64,000 bases of DNA from Streptomyces sp. WAC08241 (GCA_007858575.1 CP042279.1:806001-870000); one strand, 5' to 3'. Numbered from the stretch's first letter, positions 1 to 9,885 are shown. The notes: generated by a model from the letters alone, not told the origin. Program-made: numbers and translations.

Positions 1-387
1 CAGCTCCTCGCCGAGAACGGCCTGATCACCCTCAAGGACGGCGTCGGCACCAACGCCAAGCTCTCCGACATCACCGACAAGAAGGGCCTGGAGTTCAAGG
101 AGCTGGAGGCCGCCACCGTGCCCCGCGCCCTGAACGACGTGGACGCCGCCGTCATCAACGGCAACTACGCCCTCGAGGCCAAGTTGGAGCCGGCGAAGGA
201 CGCCATCGCCCTGGAGAAGGCCGAGGGCAACCCGTACGCCAACTTCCTCGCCGTCAAGGAGGGCAACGAGAAGGACGCCCGCGTGCAGAAGCTCGCCGAG
301 CTCCTCAACTCGCCCGAGGTGAAGAAGTTCATCGAGGACACCTACAAGGGCTCGGTCATCCCGGCCTTCGGCGCCCCCAAGGAGTAA
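1..387 (+). CDS. metQ: MetQ-type substrate-binding lipoprotein (3' part)
   Basis: Open from the window edge in frame 1 to TAA at 385-387; about 128 C-terminal residues remain. The sequence (LLAENGLITLKDG, VPRALNDVDAAVINGNYA, ...KKFIEDTYKGSVIPAFG) is characteristic of the NlpA/MetQ family, which binds D/L-methionine outside the membrane and delivers it to the MetN-MetI ABC transporter. The signal peptide and lipobox lie upstream, outside the window, as would metN and metI. The next gene starts 180 bases later behind a strong hairpin, so this is the end of its operon. Methionine specificity is inferred from family resemblance. Confidence 0.9.
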   Translation, partial: QLLAENGLITLKDGVGTNAKLSDITDKKGLEFKELEAATVPRALNDVDAAVINGNYALEAKLEPAKDAIALEKAEGNPYANFLAVKEGNEKDARVQKLAELLNSPEVKKFIEDTYKGSVIPAFGAPKE

Positions 388-433
388 CCGCCGTCCGAGG
401 GGCCGTCAGACCGGTTCCCCGTACGCTCCTTGA

Positions 434-475
434 GCGGAAGGCCCCGCACCCCGTCCGGTGCGCGGGGCCTTCCGC
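434..475 (+). terminator. Rho-independent-type hairpin after metQ
   Basis: GCGGAAGGCCCCGC (434-447) pairs perfectly with GCGGGGCCTTCCGC (462-475), with an extra inner GCACC/GGTGC stem. There is no U-tract, as is common in Streptomyces. It sits 46 bases after the metQ stop. Confidence 0.8.
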
Positions 476-566
476 CGTATCCGACCCGGCCATGCGCACC
501 GGCGGTGGCATGCTGCATGCTGTGCGTTCACGGTCGATTCGGACGGTCCACGGCATGGAGCTGCGC

Positions 567-1199
567 ATGACTACCACCTTCCGGACATCTCCATCAACAC
601 GGACCGGTTGGTGCTGCGCGCGCTCGAAGAGGCGGACGCCCCCGCGCTCGCCGAGATGATGAACGACGAACTCGTCGGCGCCTGGACCGCCGTGCCCCAG
701 CCCTTCACCGAGGCCGCCGCCCACCGCTGGATCACCGAGTACGCGCCCGCCGAACGCGCCGCGGGCCGCGGACTCGACCTCGCCGTCACCGAGTTCTCAC
801 CCAGCGCCTCGTCGGCGTCGTCCAACTGGGCAACACGAACTGGCGCGTCCGCTCCACCGAACTCTCCTACATCGTCGCCCCTGGGCCCGCGGCGAGGGCT
901 ACGCCTCCGAAGCCGCCCTCGCCACCGCCCGGTGGCTCTTCAACGACCGGAAGTTCGAACGCCTGGAACTGCGCACCGCCGCTGACAACACCGCCTCCCA
1001 GCAGGTCGCCCAGAAGATCGGCTGCATCAGCGAGGGCGTCCTGCGCAACGCCTGCATAGCCCGCACCCGCACCGAGGACGGCGGCTGGACCGAGCTGCGC
1101 ACCGACTTCATCCTCTGGGGCCTGCTCCCCGAGGACCTCGACGACGTCGCCGACCAGATGGCCGAAGCCGGATACTCCTCGTACACCGACTGGAACTGA
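567..1199 (+). CDS. GNAT family N-acetyltransferase (frameshifted)
   Basis: Begins ATG ACT ACC ACC and, after repair, reads MTTT..DISINTDRLVLRALEEADA, the usual N-terminus of RimJ/RimL-type acetyltransferases that acetylate amino groups using acetyl-CoA. The acetyl-CoA loop falls around ARGEGYASEAALATARW. The end ...AEAGYSSYTDWN stops at TGA 1197-1199. Three frame changes (near 583, 798 and 882) split it; the last is a C run one base short. About 210 residues, normal for the family. The substrate cannot be told from sequence. Confidence 0.75.
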
Positions 1200-1272
1200 T
1201 TCCCCGGGGCCATCCCGGGGTACGCTCGGCACGCCCCCGACCCGCGACAACACCACAGGGAGACAGACGACG

Positions 1273-2508
1273 ATGGCCGACCGCGTCACGGTGATCGGCT
1301 GGGACGGCTCGCCTTTCCCCGGCGGCCCGCTCCGCGCTCTCCGCCGCCACCCTGGTGGCCGGAGCCGCCCACCACCTGGCCCGGCCCGAGGTGCCCCCGC
1401 CGCCGAGCGCATCCGCCTCGGCAGCGTCGACCTCGCCGCCCGCCGCATCGCCGGCCACCGCGGCACCGCCGTCGTCCTCGCCGACGGCGACCCCGGCTTC
1501 TTCGGCGTCGTCCGCACCCTGCGCGCCCCCGAGCACGGCCTGGAGGTCGAGGTCGTCCCCGCCGTCTCCTCCGTCGCCGCCGCCTTCGCCCGGGCCGGCA
1601 TGCCCTGGGAGGACGCCCGGACCGTCGTCGCCCACCAGCGCACCCTGCGCCGCGCCGTCAACGTCTGCCGCGCCCACCCCAAGGTCGCCGTCCTCACTCG
1701 CCGGGCGCCGGCCCCGCCGAGCTCGCCCTCCTCCTCGACGGGGTCCACCGCACCTTCGTCGTCTGCGAGCAGCTCGGCACCGACCGCGAACGGGTCTCCG
1801 TCCTCACCTCCGACAAGGCCGCCGACCACACCTGGAGCGACCCGAACGTCGTCCTCGTCATCGGCGGGGAGGCGGCACCCCGACCGCCCCTGGCTGGCGG
1901 GCCAGGACCCTCCGTCCGCCCCTTCCGCGGCTGGGGCCTCCCCACGGAGGAGTACGACTCCGAGGGCACGGCCCCGGAACCGATCAGGCCCGCCCGAAAG
2001 CGGGCGAGGACCCCGCCCTCCGCACCGCCCAACTCGCCCGTCTCGGGCCCCGCACCGGCGACCTCGTCTGGGACATCGGCTGCGCGGGCGGCGCCTTCTC
2101 CGTCGAGGCCGCCCGCTTCGGCGCCGCCGTCATCGCCGTCGACCTCGACCCGGCCGCCTGCGCCCGCACCGAGGCCGCCGCCCGCCGCCACGGCGTCACC
2201 CTCCAGACTGTGCAGGGCCGCGCCCCGCACGTCCTGGAGAGCCTCCCCGAGCCCGACGTCGTCCGGATCGCGACCGGCGGCGTCCAGGTCGTCACCGCCT
2301 GTGCCGACCGGCGCCCGGAGCGCATCGTCGCCCACGCCTCCACCCGCGACGAGGCCGAGGCCGTCGGGGCCGCCCTCACTGCCGCCGGCGGCTACGCCGT
2401 CGAGATCCTCCTCCTCCAGACCGTCGGACTCGACCCGGACACCTGGTCGGAACGCGATCGTTCGGCCGTCTTCCTGCTCTCCGGACGCAGGATCGAACGC
2501 TCCCCTGA
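1273..2508 (+). CDS. cobL: Precorrin-6Y C5,15-methyltransferase (CbiE-CbiT fusion), frameshifted
   Basis: ATG at 1273 follows GGGAGA. The N-terminal half is CbiE-like (VTVIGWDGS, VVLADGDPGFFGVVRTL, VVPAVSSVAAAFARAGMPW); the C-terminal half is the CbiT SAM-methyltransferase domain (GDLVWDIGCAGGAFSVEAAR; EAVGAALTAAGGYAVEIL). Together they methylate C5 and C15 of precorrin-6Y and decarboxylate the acetate side chain during corrin-ring synthesis. At least five frame changes (about 1316, 1395, 1698, 1870-1975, 2500) break it. Restoring one C in the run before 2506 gives the stop at 2508, returning to the start frame. Length about 412 residues, as expected. The cobT-like gene follows, consistent with B12 synthesis. 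Confidence 0.85.
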   Translation: MADRVTVIGWDGSPFPGGPLRALRRHPGGRSRPPPGPARGAPAAERIRLGSVDLAARRIAGHRGTAVVLADGDPGFFGVVRTLRAPEHGLEVEVVPAVSSVAAAFARAGMPWEDARTVVAHQRTLRRAVNVCRAHPKVAVLTRRAPAPPSSPSSSTGSTAPSSSASSSAPTANGSPSSPPTRPPTTPGATRTSSSSSAGRRHPDRPWLAGQDPPSAPSAAGASPRRSTTPRARPRNRSGPPESGRGPRPPHRPTRPSRAPHRRPRLGHRLRGRRLLRRGRPLRRRRHRRRPRPGRLRPHRGRRPPPRRHPPDCAGPRPARPGEPPRARRRPDRDRRRPGRHRLCRPAPGAHRRPRLHPRRGRGRRGRPHCRRRLRRRDPPPPDRRTRPGHLVGTRSFGRLPALRTQDRTLP

Positions 2509-2531
2509 CCCGGCCGCCCCACCGGGCGAGG

Positions 2532-2537
2532 TAGGCT
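2532..2537 (+). promoter_or_regulatory. Possible -10 element (TAGGCT) upstream of the cobT region
   Basis: TAGGCT matches the Streptomyces -10 consensus TANNNT and lies just after the cobL stop. No convincing -35 box is seen. It would place a transcription start near 2544, giving a leader of about 265 bases before the cobT start. Confidence 0.3.
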
Positions 2538-2618
2538 GGCCGATTGTTGTACCGCGTCCGGATGCTCGTCACTTCGTGTGCCGATGTCCTGAATGGGTGG
2601 CCCTTAGGAGCCGCCGCC

Positions 2619-2780
2619 GTGGTACGCGACCAGGGGGACCGCGCGACGTGGCGCAGTCCACAGCGCACCGTGGCGAATCTTCCTGCCACGGAGGCCGGGG
2701 GCCGGGACAATGTGCAGGTGTCCGCGTCCTTCGTGCCGCGCGGCGCGCACGCTCGTTCTTGTCGACGGGCGAAGGTCTGA
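2619..2780 (+). CDS. Small hypothetical ORF upstream of cobT
   Basis: GTG at 2619 is preceded by TTAGGAG (2604-2610) at a workable distance and opens a 53-codon frame ending TGA 2778-2780. The frame can be extended upstream to a TTG at 2544, next to the TAGGCT element. The product is basic and cysteine-poor, with no domain I recognise. Codon usage is less GC3-biased than the neighbours, so it may be only leader RNA. No B12-box motif is visible in this stretch. Confidence 0.25.
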   Translation: MVRDQGDRATWRSPQRTVANLPATEAGGRDNVQVSASFVPRGAHARSCRRAKV

Positions 2781-2810
2781 AGGAGCACAAGCGATGGGCG
2801 AGGGGTACGC

Positions 2811-5800
2811 ATGACGGACACCGGCCAGGTCCCGGGCGAGGGACTGCCGGAGAACGCAGGCATGGTCGAGCAGCCGGGCATCCCCGCACCGGGCGCGTAC
2901 ACCTTCCTGGACCCCTCCGGACAGACCGCCGAGGACGACGACCTCCTTCTGATGCCGGGTGCCCAGGGCGCCTGGAGCGAGCACCCGCCGGGCGTGGTGC
3001 CCGCGCCGCCGGTCGCCGTGCCGCCCCCGGCGCCGCTGGGCGACCCGCTGACCGACCCCTGCCGGACCCGCTCACGGACCCGCTCCCCGAGCCCGTCGCC
3101 CTCGGCGACGTCCTGACCGCCCCGCAGGACCGGACCCCGCCGCAGGGCGTCCCGCTCGACCCGTACACCGGCACCCCGGCGCACGGCGTCCCGGCGGGCA
3201 CGCCCGCGCACGGTGTCCCCGTCGCCCCGCACGAGCCGGTCGTCACCGACCACGGCTACGAGCCCGGCATCCTCGACACCGGCGCGCACGGGATCACCGG
3301 CCACGAGTCGGGCTCCGTCGACCTCGGCGGCCTCCCCGTGCCCCCGCAGGCCGCGGCGCCGACCCCGCCGCCCGCCCGCCGCCCGCTGCACATGGGCCCG
3401 CCCGTGCCCGAGGGCACCGGGGAGTCGTGCGCTCGCTCGCCGACCGGGGCCCGGCCACCGCGCCCGCCCCGGCCCCGCAGCCCGCTCCGGAGCCCCTCGT
3501 GGCCACCGGCCCCGCCCCCGTGCCGGTCTGGACCCCGGGCCCGCCGAACACGGGCCCCGAGTACTTCGAGATCGCGCAGGAGCAGCAGCTCGCGCCCCAG
3601 GGCGCCGAGCCGTGGACTGCGCAGGAGCTGGTGGCGCGGCCGACCGCAGAAACGGTCGTCCCGCAGCCGGACCACTCCGGCCAGTTCGTCCAGGTCGAGG
3701 GCACCGTCCCGACGGCCCCGCACCTGGCCCCGACGCCGGCCGCCGAGCCGGAGCCGGCGCCCGAGGCCGCCCCGGAGATCTGGGAGGAGCCGACCGGGCC
3801 CGAGGCGGTCGTCGTGCCCACGCCGCGCGAGCCCGAGCAGGTGGCCCCGGAAGCGGTCGAGCCGGAGCCCGTGGTGGCCGCCGCTCCCGCACCGGAGGAG
3901 ACCGAGCAGGGCCCGGAGGCCGTAGAGCCCGAGGCCCCGTCGGAGCAGGCGGCCCCGCCGAGCCGCTCACGGAGGCCGCCCCGAGCAGCCGCGGGAGCAG
4001 GAGACCCCCGAGGCGCCGGAGCCCGTCGCGACGGCGGAAACCGCCCCGACACCGGAACCGGTCCAGGCCGAGGAGCCGACCCCGGCCGAGCGGGCGACCC
4101 CGGCCCAGGAGCAGATCCCGGCCCAGGAACAGGCGCCCGCCCAGGAGCCCACCCTGCTCCGCAGCCGATCCCCGCCCCGGAACCGATTTCCGTCCCGGAG
4201 CCGGTCCCCGCCCCGGAGACCGTTTCCGTCCCGGAGCCGGCCCCTGCCCCTGAGGCCGTCCCCGTCCCGGAAGCGGCCCCCGTCCCGGAGGCCGTTCCTC
4301 CCGGAGCCGGTCCCCGTCCCTGAGGCCGCTCCCCTCCCGGAACCGGCCCCCACAGCGGAGCCCGCCCCGGAACCGGCGCCCGCCTCGGAACCGGCGCCCG
4401 CGCAGGAGCTCGCCCCGGAACCGGCCCCGGAGGAGGTCGCTCCTCCCGGAACCGGCCCCGGAAGCCGCCCCCGCTCCGGAGACCGTTCCCGCCCCGGCTC
4501 CCGGCTACGACGACGCCGAGCGCGAGGCCGTGCTCCGCGTGATGCGCGAGCGCCGCGACATCCGCAACGGCTTCCGCTCCGACCCGATCCCGCACGAGGT
4601 GCTGCTCCGCGTCCTGGAGGCCGCGCACACGGCCCCCAGCGTCGGCCACTCCCAGCCCTGGGACTTCGTCGTCATCCGCTCCGCCGAGACACGGCAGACG
4701 ATGCACGAGTTGGCCCAGCGGCAGCGCGAGGCGTACGCCAAGTCGCTGCCGAAGGCACGGGCGAAGCAGTTCAAGGAACTGAAGATCGAGGCCATCCTCG
4801 ACACCCCGGTCAACATCGTGGTGACCGCCGATCCCACCCGGGGGCGGCCACACGCTCGGCCGCTACACGCAGCCGCAGATGGCCCCGTACTCCTCCGCGC
4901 TCGCGGTCGAGAACCTCTGGCTCGCGGCCCGCGCCGAGGGCCTCGGCGTCGGCTGGGTCAGCTTCTTCGACGAGCGCGAGATGGTCCGCGCCCTCGGCCT
5001 TCCCGAGCACCTCGAAGTGGTCGCGTACCTCTGCGTGGGCTACGTGGACGAGTTCCCCGAGGAGCCCGAGCTGATGCAGGCGGGCTGGTCCAAGCGCCGC
5101 CCGCTGGCCTGGGTCGTCCACGAGGAGACGTACGGCCGCCGCGCCCTGCCCGGCGAGGAGCCGCACGACCTCCTCCAGGAGACCGTCGCGAACATCCGCC
5201 CGCTGGACGCCAAGGCGCTCGGCGAGGCCTGGGAGCGCCAGAAGCGCATGACCAAGCCGGCCGGCGCACTCGGCATGCTGGAGATCATCTCCGCCCAGCT
5301 CGCCGGCCTCTCCCGGATGTGCCCGCCGCCGATCCCGGAGCCCGCGGCCGTCGCGATCTTCGCGGGCGACCACGGCGTCCACGCCCAGGGCGTCACGCCG
5401 TGGCCGCAGGAGGTCACCGGCCAGATGGTGGCCAACTTCCTCGGCGGGGAGCGGTCTGCAACGCGTTCGCCCACCAGGTCGGCGCCGAGGTCTGCGTCGT
5501 CGACGTCGGCGTGGCCTCGGAGCTCCCGGCCACCCCGGGCCTCCTGCCCCGCAAGGTCCGCCCCGGCACCGCCGACTTCACCACGGGCTCCGCCATGACC
5601 CGCGAAGAGGTCCTGGCCGCGATCGAGGTGGGCATCGAGACGGCCCGCGACCTCGTGGCGGCCGGCAACAAGGCCCTGCTCACGGGTGAGATGGGCATCG
5701 CCAACACCACGGCGTCCGCCGCCCTGATCTCGGTCTTCACCGACGTGGACCCGGCCGAGGTCACGGGCCGGGGACCGGCATCAACGACGAGACCCACGCC

Positions 5801-6216
5801 CGCAAGGTGGACGTGGTCCGCCGCGCCCTCGCCCTGCACGCTCCGGACCCGGAGGACCCGATCGGCGCCCTCGCGGCGGTCGGCGGCCTGAGCACGCGGC
5901 CCTCGTGGGCCTGATCCTGGGCGCGGCCTCCCTGCGCACCCCGGTGATCCTGGACGGCGTCTCCACCGGAGCGGCGGCCCTGGTGGCCCGGGCGATCGCC
6001 CCGGAGTCCCTCGCGGCCTGCATCGCGGGCCACCGCAGCGCCGAGCCGGGCCACGTGGCGGCCCTGAACAAGCTGGGCCTGCGCCCCTTGGTCGACCTGG
6101 ACCTCCGCCTCGGCGAGGGCACGGGTGCCCTGCTCGCCCTCCCGCTGGTGCAGAGCGCGGCCCGCGCGATGCACGAGGTGGCTACGTTCGACTCGGCGGG
6201 AGTCACCGAGAAGTAG
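2811..6216 (+). CDS. cobT: BluB-like nitroreductase fused to CobT (nicotinate-nucleotide--DMB phosphoribosyltransferase), frameshifted
   Basis: ATG 2811 follows GAGGGG. Three parts: a low-complexity Pro/Glu/Ala head of about 560 residues (2811-4500; repeated PEPxPxPE-type motifs); a nitroreductase domain (about 4530-5130; [44 protein letters not shown]), like BluB, which makes 5,6-dimethylbenzimidazole from FMNH2; and CobT (about 5200-6216; [49 protein letters not shown]), which activates the base as alpha-ribazole phosphate. One polypeptide would thus both make and activate the lower ligand of B12. About nine frame changes (3058, 3418, 3958, 4320, 4440, 4850, 5451, 5772, 5890), several in G or C runs one base short. 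The product ends [12 protein letters not shown]. Confidence 0.88.
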
Positions 6217-6223
6217 CACCACG

Positions 6224-6261
6224 GCGCGGCCCCCACCCACTCACGGGAGTGGGGGCCGCGC
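6224..6261 (+). terminator. Terminator hairpin after cobT
   Basis: GCGCGGCCCCCAC (6224-6236) pairs with GTGGGGGCCGCGC (6249-6261). It starts 8 bases after the cobT stop. Confidence 0.8.
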
Positions 6262-6262
6262 A

Positions 6263-6362
6263 GAACAGGGTTCGGGACGTAAAGCGTGATTTGTGGCGCG
6301 ACAAGGGGCCGAGGTCTCCAGAACGGCGGGCGCCGTAAATCATGCAGTCCCGAACCCTGTTC
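6263..6362. repeat. 100-nt long-stem inverted-repeat element
   Basis: GAACAGGGTTCGGGAC (6263-6278) is the exact reverse complement of 6347-6362. After a 5-base bulge (6279-6283) a second 16-bp helix forms (6284-6299 with 6330-6345, three G-U pairs), leaving a 30-base loop. The inner arms are AT-richer than the surroundings (AAAGCGTGATTTG). It is separate from the cobT terminator, which ends two bases earlier. It could be a MITE-like element, a structured RNA or a protein-binding site; no target-site duplication is obvious. Confidence 0.7.
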
Positions 6363-6409
6363 CGGAGCGGCCCCACGTCACGCCCCACGGCGGGGAGATC
6401 CGTCACAGG

Positions 6410-6436
6410 GTGACACGCCAGGGCCACCGATATCGT
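6410..6436 (+). promoter_or_regulatory. Candidate promoter for cysG
   Basis: GTGACA (6410-6415) and TATCGT (6431-6436) are spaced by 15 bases, about 93 bases ahead of the cysG start. The spacing is short, so this is tentative. Confidence 0.3.
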
Positions 6437-6528
6437 GGGACCCGAAGCCGGGACCCGAAACAGCGTCCCACCAGCCGCTCCACCGCCGCAGCGGCCGCAC
6501 CTGCCACGCCCCGAGGAGCCGCTCACCC

Positions 6529-7777
6529 ATGGCCGAGAACACCGAGAAGGCGATCCCCGACGCCCACCCCGCCTACCCGGTGGGCCTCCGCCTCGCCGGC
6601 CGCCGGGTGGTGGTCCTCGGCGGCGGCCAGGTCGCCCAGCGACGCCTCCCGGCCCTGATCGCCGCGGGCGCCGACGTCACCCTGGTCTCCCCTCCGCGAC
6701 CCCGTCCGTGGACGTGATGGCGGAGACGGGCGAGATCACCTGGATCAAGCGCCGGTACGAGGACGGCGACCTCGCCGGCGCCTGGTACGTCCTGGTCGCC
6801 ACCACCGACCCCGCCACGAACGAGGCCGCCTCCGCCGAGGCCGAGCGGAACCGGATCTGGTGCGTGCGCTCGGACGACGCCGAGGCGGCCACCGCCTGGA
6901 CCCCGGCCACCGGCCGCGGCGACGGCGTCACCGTGGCGGTGCTCACCGGCCACGACCCGCGCCGCTCGGCCGCCGTGCGGGACGCGATCGTGGAGGGCCT
7001 GCGGGACGGCTCGATCGCGGCGCCCCAGCACCGCGCCCGCACCCCGTTCGTGGCCCTGGTCGGCGGCGGCCCCGGCGACCCGGACCTCATCACGGTGCGC
7101 GGCCGCCGCCTGCTCGCGGAGGCGGACGTGGTGATCGCGGACCGCCTCGGCCCCCGCGACCTCTTGGACGAGCTGCCCCCGCACGTCGAGGTGATCGACG
7201 CGGCGAAGATCCCGTACGGCCGGTTCATGGCCCAGGAGGCCATCAACAACGCGCTGATCGAGCACGCGAAGGCGGGCAGGTCGGTGGTCCGCCTGAAGGG
7301 CGGCGACCCGTTCGTCTTCGGCCGGGGCATGGAGGAGGCGCAGGCGCTCGCCGCCGAGGGCATCGCCTGCACGGTCGTCCCCGGCATCTCCAGCTCGATC
7401 TCGGTGCCCGGAGCGGCCGGCATCCCGGTCACGCACCGGGGGTGGCCCACGAGTTCACGGTGGTCAGCGGACACGTGGCCCCCGACGACCCGCGCTCCCT
7501 CGTCGACTGGGCCTCGCTCGCCAAGCTGACGGGCACCCTGGTGATCCTCATGGGCGTCGACAAGATCGGGAGGATCGCGGAGGCGCTCGTCGCCCACGGC
7601 AAGGCTCCCGGACACCCCCTGGCCCTGGTCCAGGAGGGCACCACGGCGGCCCAGCGCAGGGTGGACGCGACGCTCGCGACGGTCGCGGAGACGGTCAGGA
7701 CGCAGGAGGTCCGCCCGCCGGCGGTGATCGTCATAGGCGACGTGGTGACGGAGGGTCCCCACAAGCCGACGGCATAA
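6529..7777 (+). CDS. cysG: Uroporphyrinogen-III C-methyltransferase / siroheme synthase
   Basis: ATG 6529 follows GAGGAG. The N-terminal part is the NAD-binding dehydrogenase/chelatase domain of siroheme synthases (RLAGRRVVVLGGGQVAQRR; WYVLVATTDPATN). The rest is the SAM-dependent methyltransferase (VALVGGGPGDPDLITVRG, VVRLKGGDPFVFGRGMEE, VPGISSSISVPGAAGIPVTHRG) that makes precorrin-2, the branch point to siroheme and cobalamin. Frame changes near 6692 (C5 read as C4) and 7440 (G6 read as G5). About 415 residues, normal for actinobacterial fused enzymes. It lies among B12 genes. Which product pathway dominates is not visible. Confidence 0.9.
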
Positions 7778-7783
7778 GAAGAA

Positions 7784-7818
7784 CCACCACCCCACCCCCA
7801 CCCCCACCCCCCACCCCA
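7784..7818 (-). other. G-quadruplex-capable tract
   Basis: The plus strand has runs of 4, 5, 5, 6 and 4 C separated by single A bases, so the minus strand has five runs of at least four G with one-base loops. That is a very strong G4 motif. It lies between the cysG stop and the start of the RNA methyltransferase gene, in the template strand for both. Run lengths may be off by one given the error pattern of this sequence. Confidence 0.6.
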
Positions 7819-7842
7819 CTCCGAACGAGGCAGCAGCACCCC

Positions 7843-8660
7843 GTGGCCGAACTGATCACGATCGACGCCCCCGACGACCCGCGCCTGCGCGACTACACCG
7901 GCCTGACCGACGTCGAGCTCCGCCGCAGACGGGAGCCGGCCGAGGGCCTGTTCATCGCGGAGGGCGAGAAGGTCATCCGCAGGGCGGGGCAGGCCGGGTA
8001 CGCGATGCGGTCGATGCTGCTCTCGGCCAAGTGGGTCGACGCCATGCGGGACGTCATCGACGGGTCCGAGGCGCCGGTGTACGTGATCGACCCGGACCTG
8101 GCGGAGCGGGTCACGGGCTACCACGTGCACCGGGGAGCCCTCGCCTCCATGCAGCGCAAGGAGCTCCCGGAGGCGTCCGAGCTGCTGACCGGCGCCCGCC
8201 GCGTGGTGGTCATGGAGTCGGTCAACGACCACACCAACATCGGTGCGATCTTCCGCAGCGCCGCGGCCCTCGGCATGGACGCGGTCCTGCTCTCGCCGGA
8301 CTGCGCGGACCCGCTCTACCGGCGCTCCGTGAAGGTGTCCATGGCGCGGTCTTCTCCGTCCCGTACGCCCGCCTGGAAGGCTGGCCGCGAGGCCTGGAGA
8401 CGGTGAAGGAGGCGGGCTTCAAGCTGCTCGCGCTCACCCCGGCGGAGCGGGCGGTCTCCTCGACGAGGCCGCCCCGCACAGGCTGGACCGGGTGGCGCTG
8501 ATGCTGGGGGCGGAGGGCGAGGGCCTGTCGCAGAAGAGCCCTGCGGGCCGCCGACGAGTGGGTCCGCATCCCGATGGCCCACGACGTGGACTCGCTCAAC
8601 GTGGGAGCGGCGGCGGCCGTGGCGTTCTACGCGGTGGCGACGGGCCGCCCGGAGTCGTAG
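7843..8660 (+). CDS. TrmH/SpoU family RNA 2'-O-methyltransferase
   Basis: GTG 7843 lies 14-20 bases after a GAGGCAG sequence. The N-terminal substrate-binding domain (EGLFIAEGEKVIRRAGQAGY; HRGALASMQRKE) is followed by the knotted SPOUT domain with its usual motifs: VVVMESVNDHTNIGAIFRSA, LLSPDCADPLYRRSVKVSMG, LMLGAEGEGL and IPMAHDVDSLNVGAAAAV. It methylates ribose 2'-OH in rRNA or tRNA with SAM; the target nucleotide is not predictable. Frame changes near 8345 (G3 to G2), 8462 (C3 to C2) and an insertion-type change near 8536. Convergent with the kinase gene that follows. About 272 residues. Confidence 0.85.
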
Positions 8661-8674
8661 CGGGCCCGCTCGGC

Positions 8675-9885
8675 TCAGCCCTGGAGGGCCTGCGCGGCGG
8701 CGATGCCGAGGGCGACGATCAGGGTCACGACCACGAAGACGAAGAGCCGCTGCCGCAGCAGCCGGGGTTGGCGGGGCGGCGGCCGGCCGAGGTGGAGCGG
8801 ACGCCGGGCCTGGTGCCGGGACGGGACTGCGGGGGCCGGGAGCCCCGGTCCGCGGCCCGGCGGCGGAGGACCGCGGGGAAGCCCCCGCCCCTGACCCCGC
8901 TCGGAACCGCGGTCGGAGCCACGCTCGGGACCCTGCTCGCCCGCCCGCTCGGGCCCACGCCCGCGCGTGTCCCGTTCGGTGTACTCGGTGTACCGCTCCG
9001 TCGGCCGGACGGTGCCGCGCTCCTCGGACCGCTCCCGCTGCACGGGCGGCCGGGAGACGGGCAGCCCCTGCGCCTCGCGCGCCGCGATCTCCTTGAGCCG
9101 CATCGACAACTGGAGGGTGCTGGGCCGGTCCTCGGGATCCTTCGCGAGACAGGCCCGGATCAGCGGCGCCAGCGCGTCGGGCACGCCGTGCAACTGCGGC
9201 TCCTCGTGCACGACCCGGTAGAGCATGACCTCGGAACTGCCGTGCCCGAAGGGGGAGTCGGCCATCGCCGCGTACGCCAGGGTGGCACCGAGCGAGAACA
9301 CGTCGGTGGCGGGGGTGACGGCGGCGCCGCGCACCTGCTCGGGGGCGAGGAAGCCGGGCGAGCCGACGGCGGTCCCCACGTGCGTGAGGGTGCTGGCGCC
9401 GGTGGCCCAGGCGATGCCGAAGTCGATGATCCTGGGACCCTTGGGGAGAGCAGGATGTTGGACGGCTTGAGGTCCCGGTGCACGACGCCGGCCTCGTGGA
9501 CGGCGACCAGGCCTCGAGAGCGCGGCCCCGATGGAGGCCACGTCGGCGGCGCGCAGCGGACCCTCCTCGGCGACCCGGTCGTGCAGGGAGGGCCGGGGAC
9601 GTACTGGGTGGCGAACCAGGGGCGGTCGGCCTCCAGGTCGGCGGCGACGAGCCGGGCCGTGCAGCCGCCGCGGATCCGCCGGGCCGCCGACACCTCACGG
9701 GCGAACCGCGACCGGAACTCCTGGTCCTCGGCGAGGTCGGGCCGGATGACCTTCAGGGCCACCCGCTGGCCGCGCCGGTCGGACCCCAGGTACACGACGC
9801 CCATCCCGCCGGCCCCCAGCCTGCGGTGGAGCCGGAACGACCCGACGATCCGCGGATCCTCGCGTCGGAGCCGCATCATCGCCAT
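8675..9885 (-). CDS. Transmembrane Ser/Thr protein kinase (PknB/Hanks type), frameshifted
   Basis: Start codon at 9885, preceded by GAGGGGAC. Kinase domain of about 270 residues: glycine loop LGAGGMGVVYLG, lysine in ALKVI, catalytic HRDLKPSNILL, DFGIA, APEQ and VFSLGATLAYAAM. It is followed by a Pro/Arg/Glu-rich juxtamembrane stretch and one C-terminal membrane helix (LFVFVVVTLIVALGIAAAQAL) with almost no outside tail. With no PASTA or other sensor domain, it probably senses through cytoplasmic or membrane partners. Frame changes near 9445, 9515 and 9590. The substrate is unknown. Confidence 0.88.

Noticed and set aside
2509..2810. Cobalamin riboswitch before cobT
   Set aside because: No B12-box-like sequence or pseudoknot arrangement could be found on either strand.
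1694..3970. Very long antisense open frames (for example 1694-3970 and 3294-4853 on the minus strand)
   Set aside because: They mirror GC-rich coding DNA, have Arg/Pro/Ala-only composition and no conserved motifs; the plus strand holds recognisable cobL and cobT sequence.
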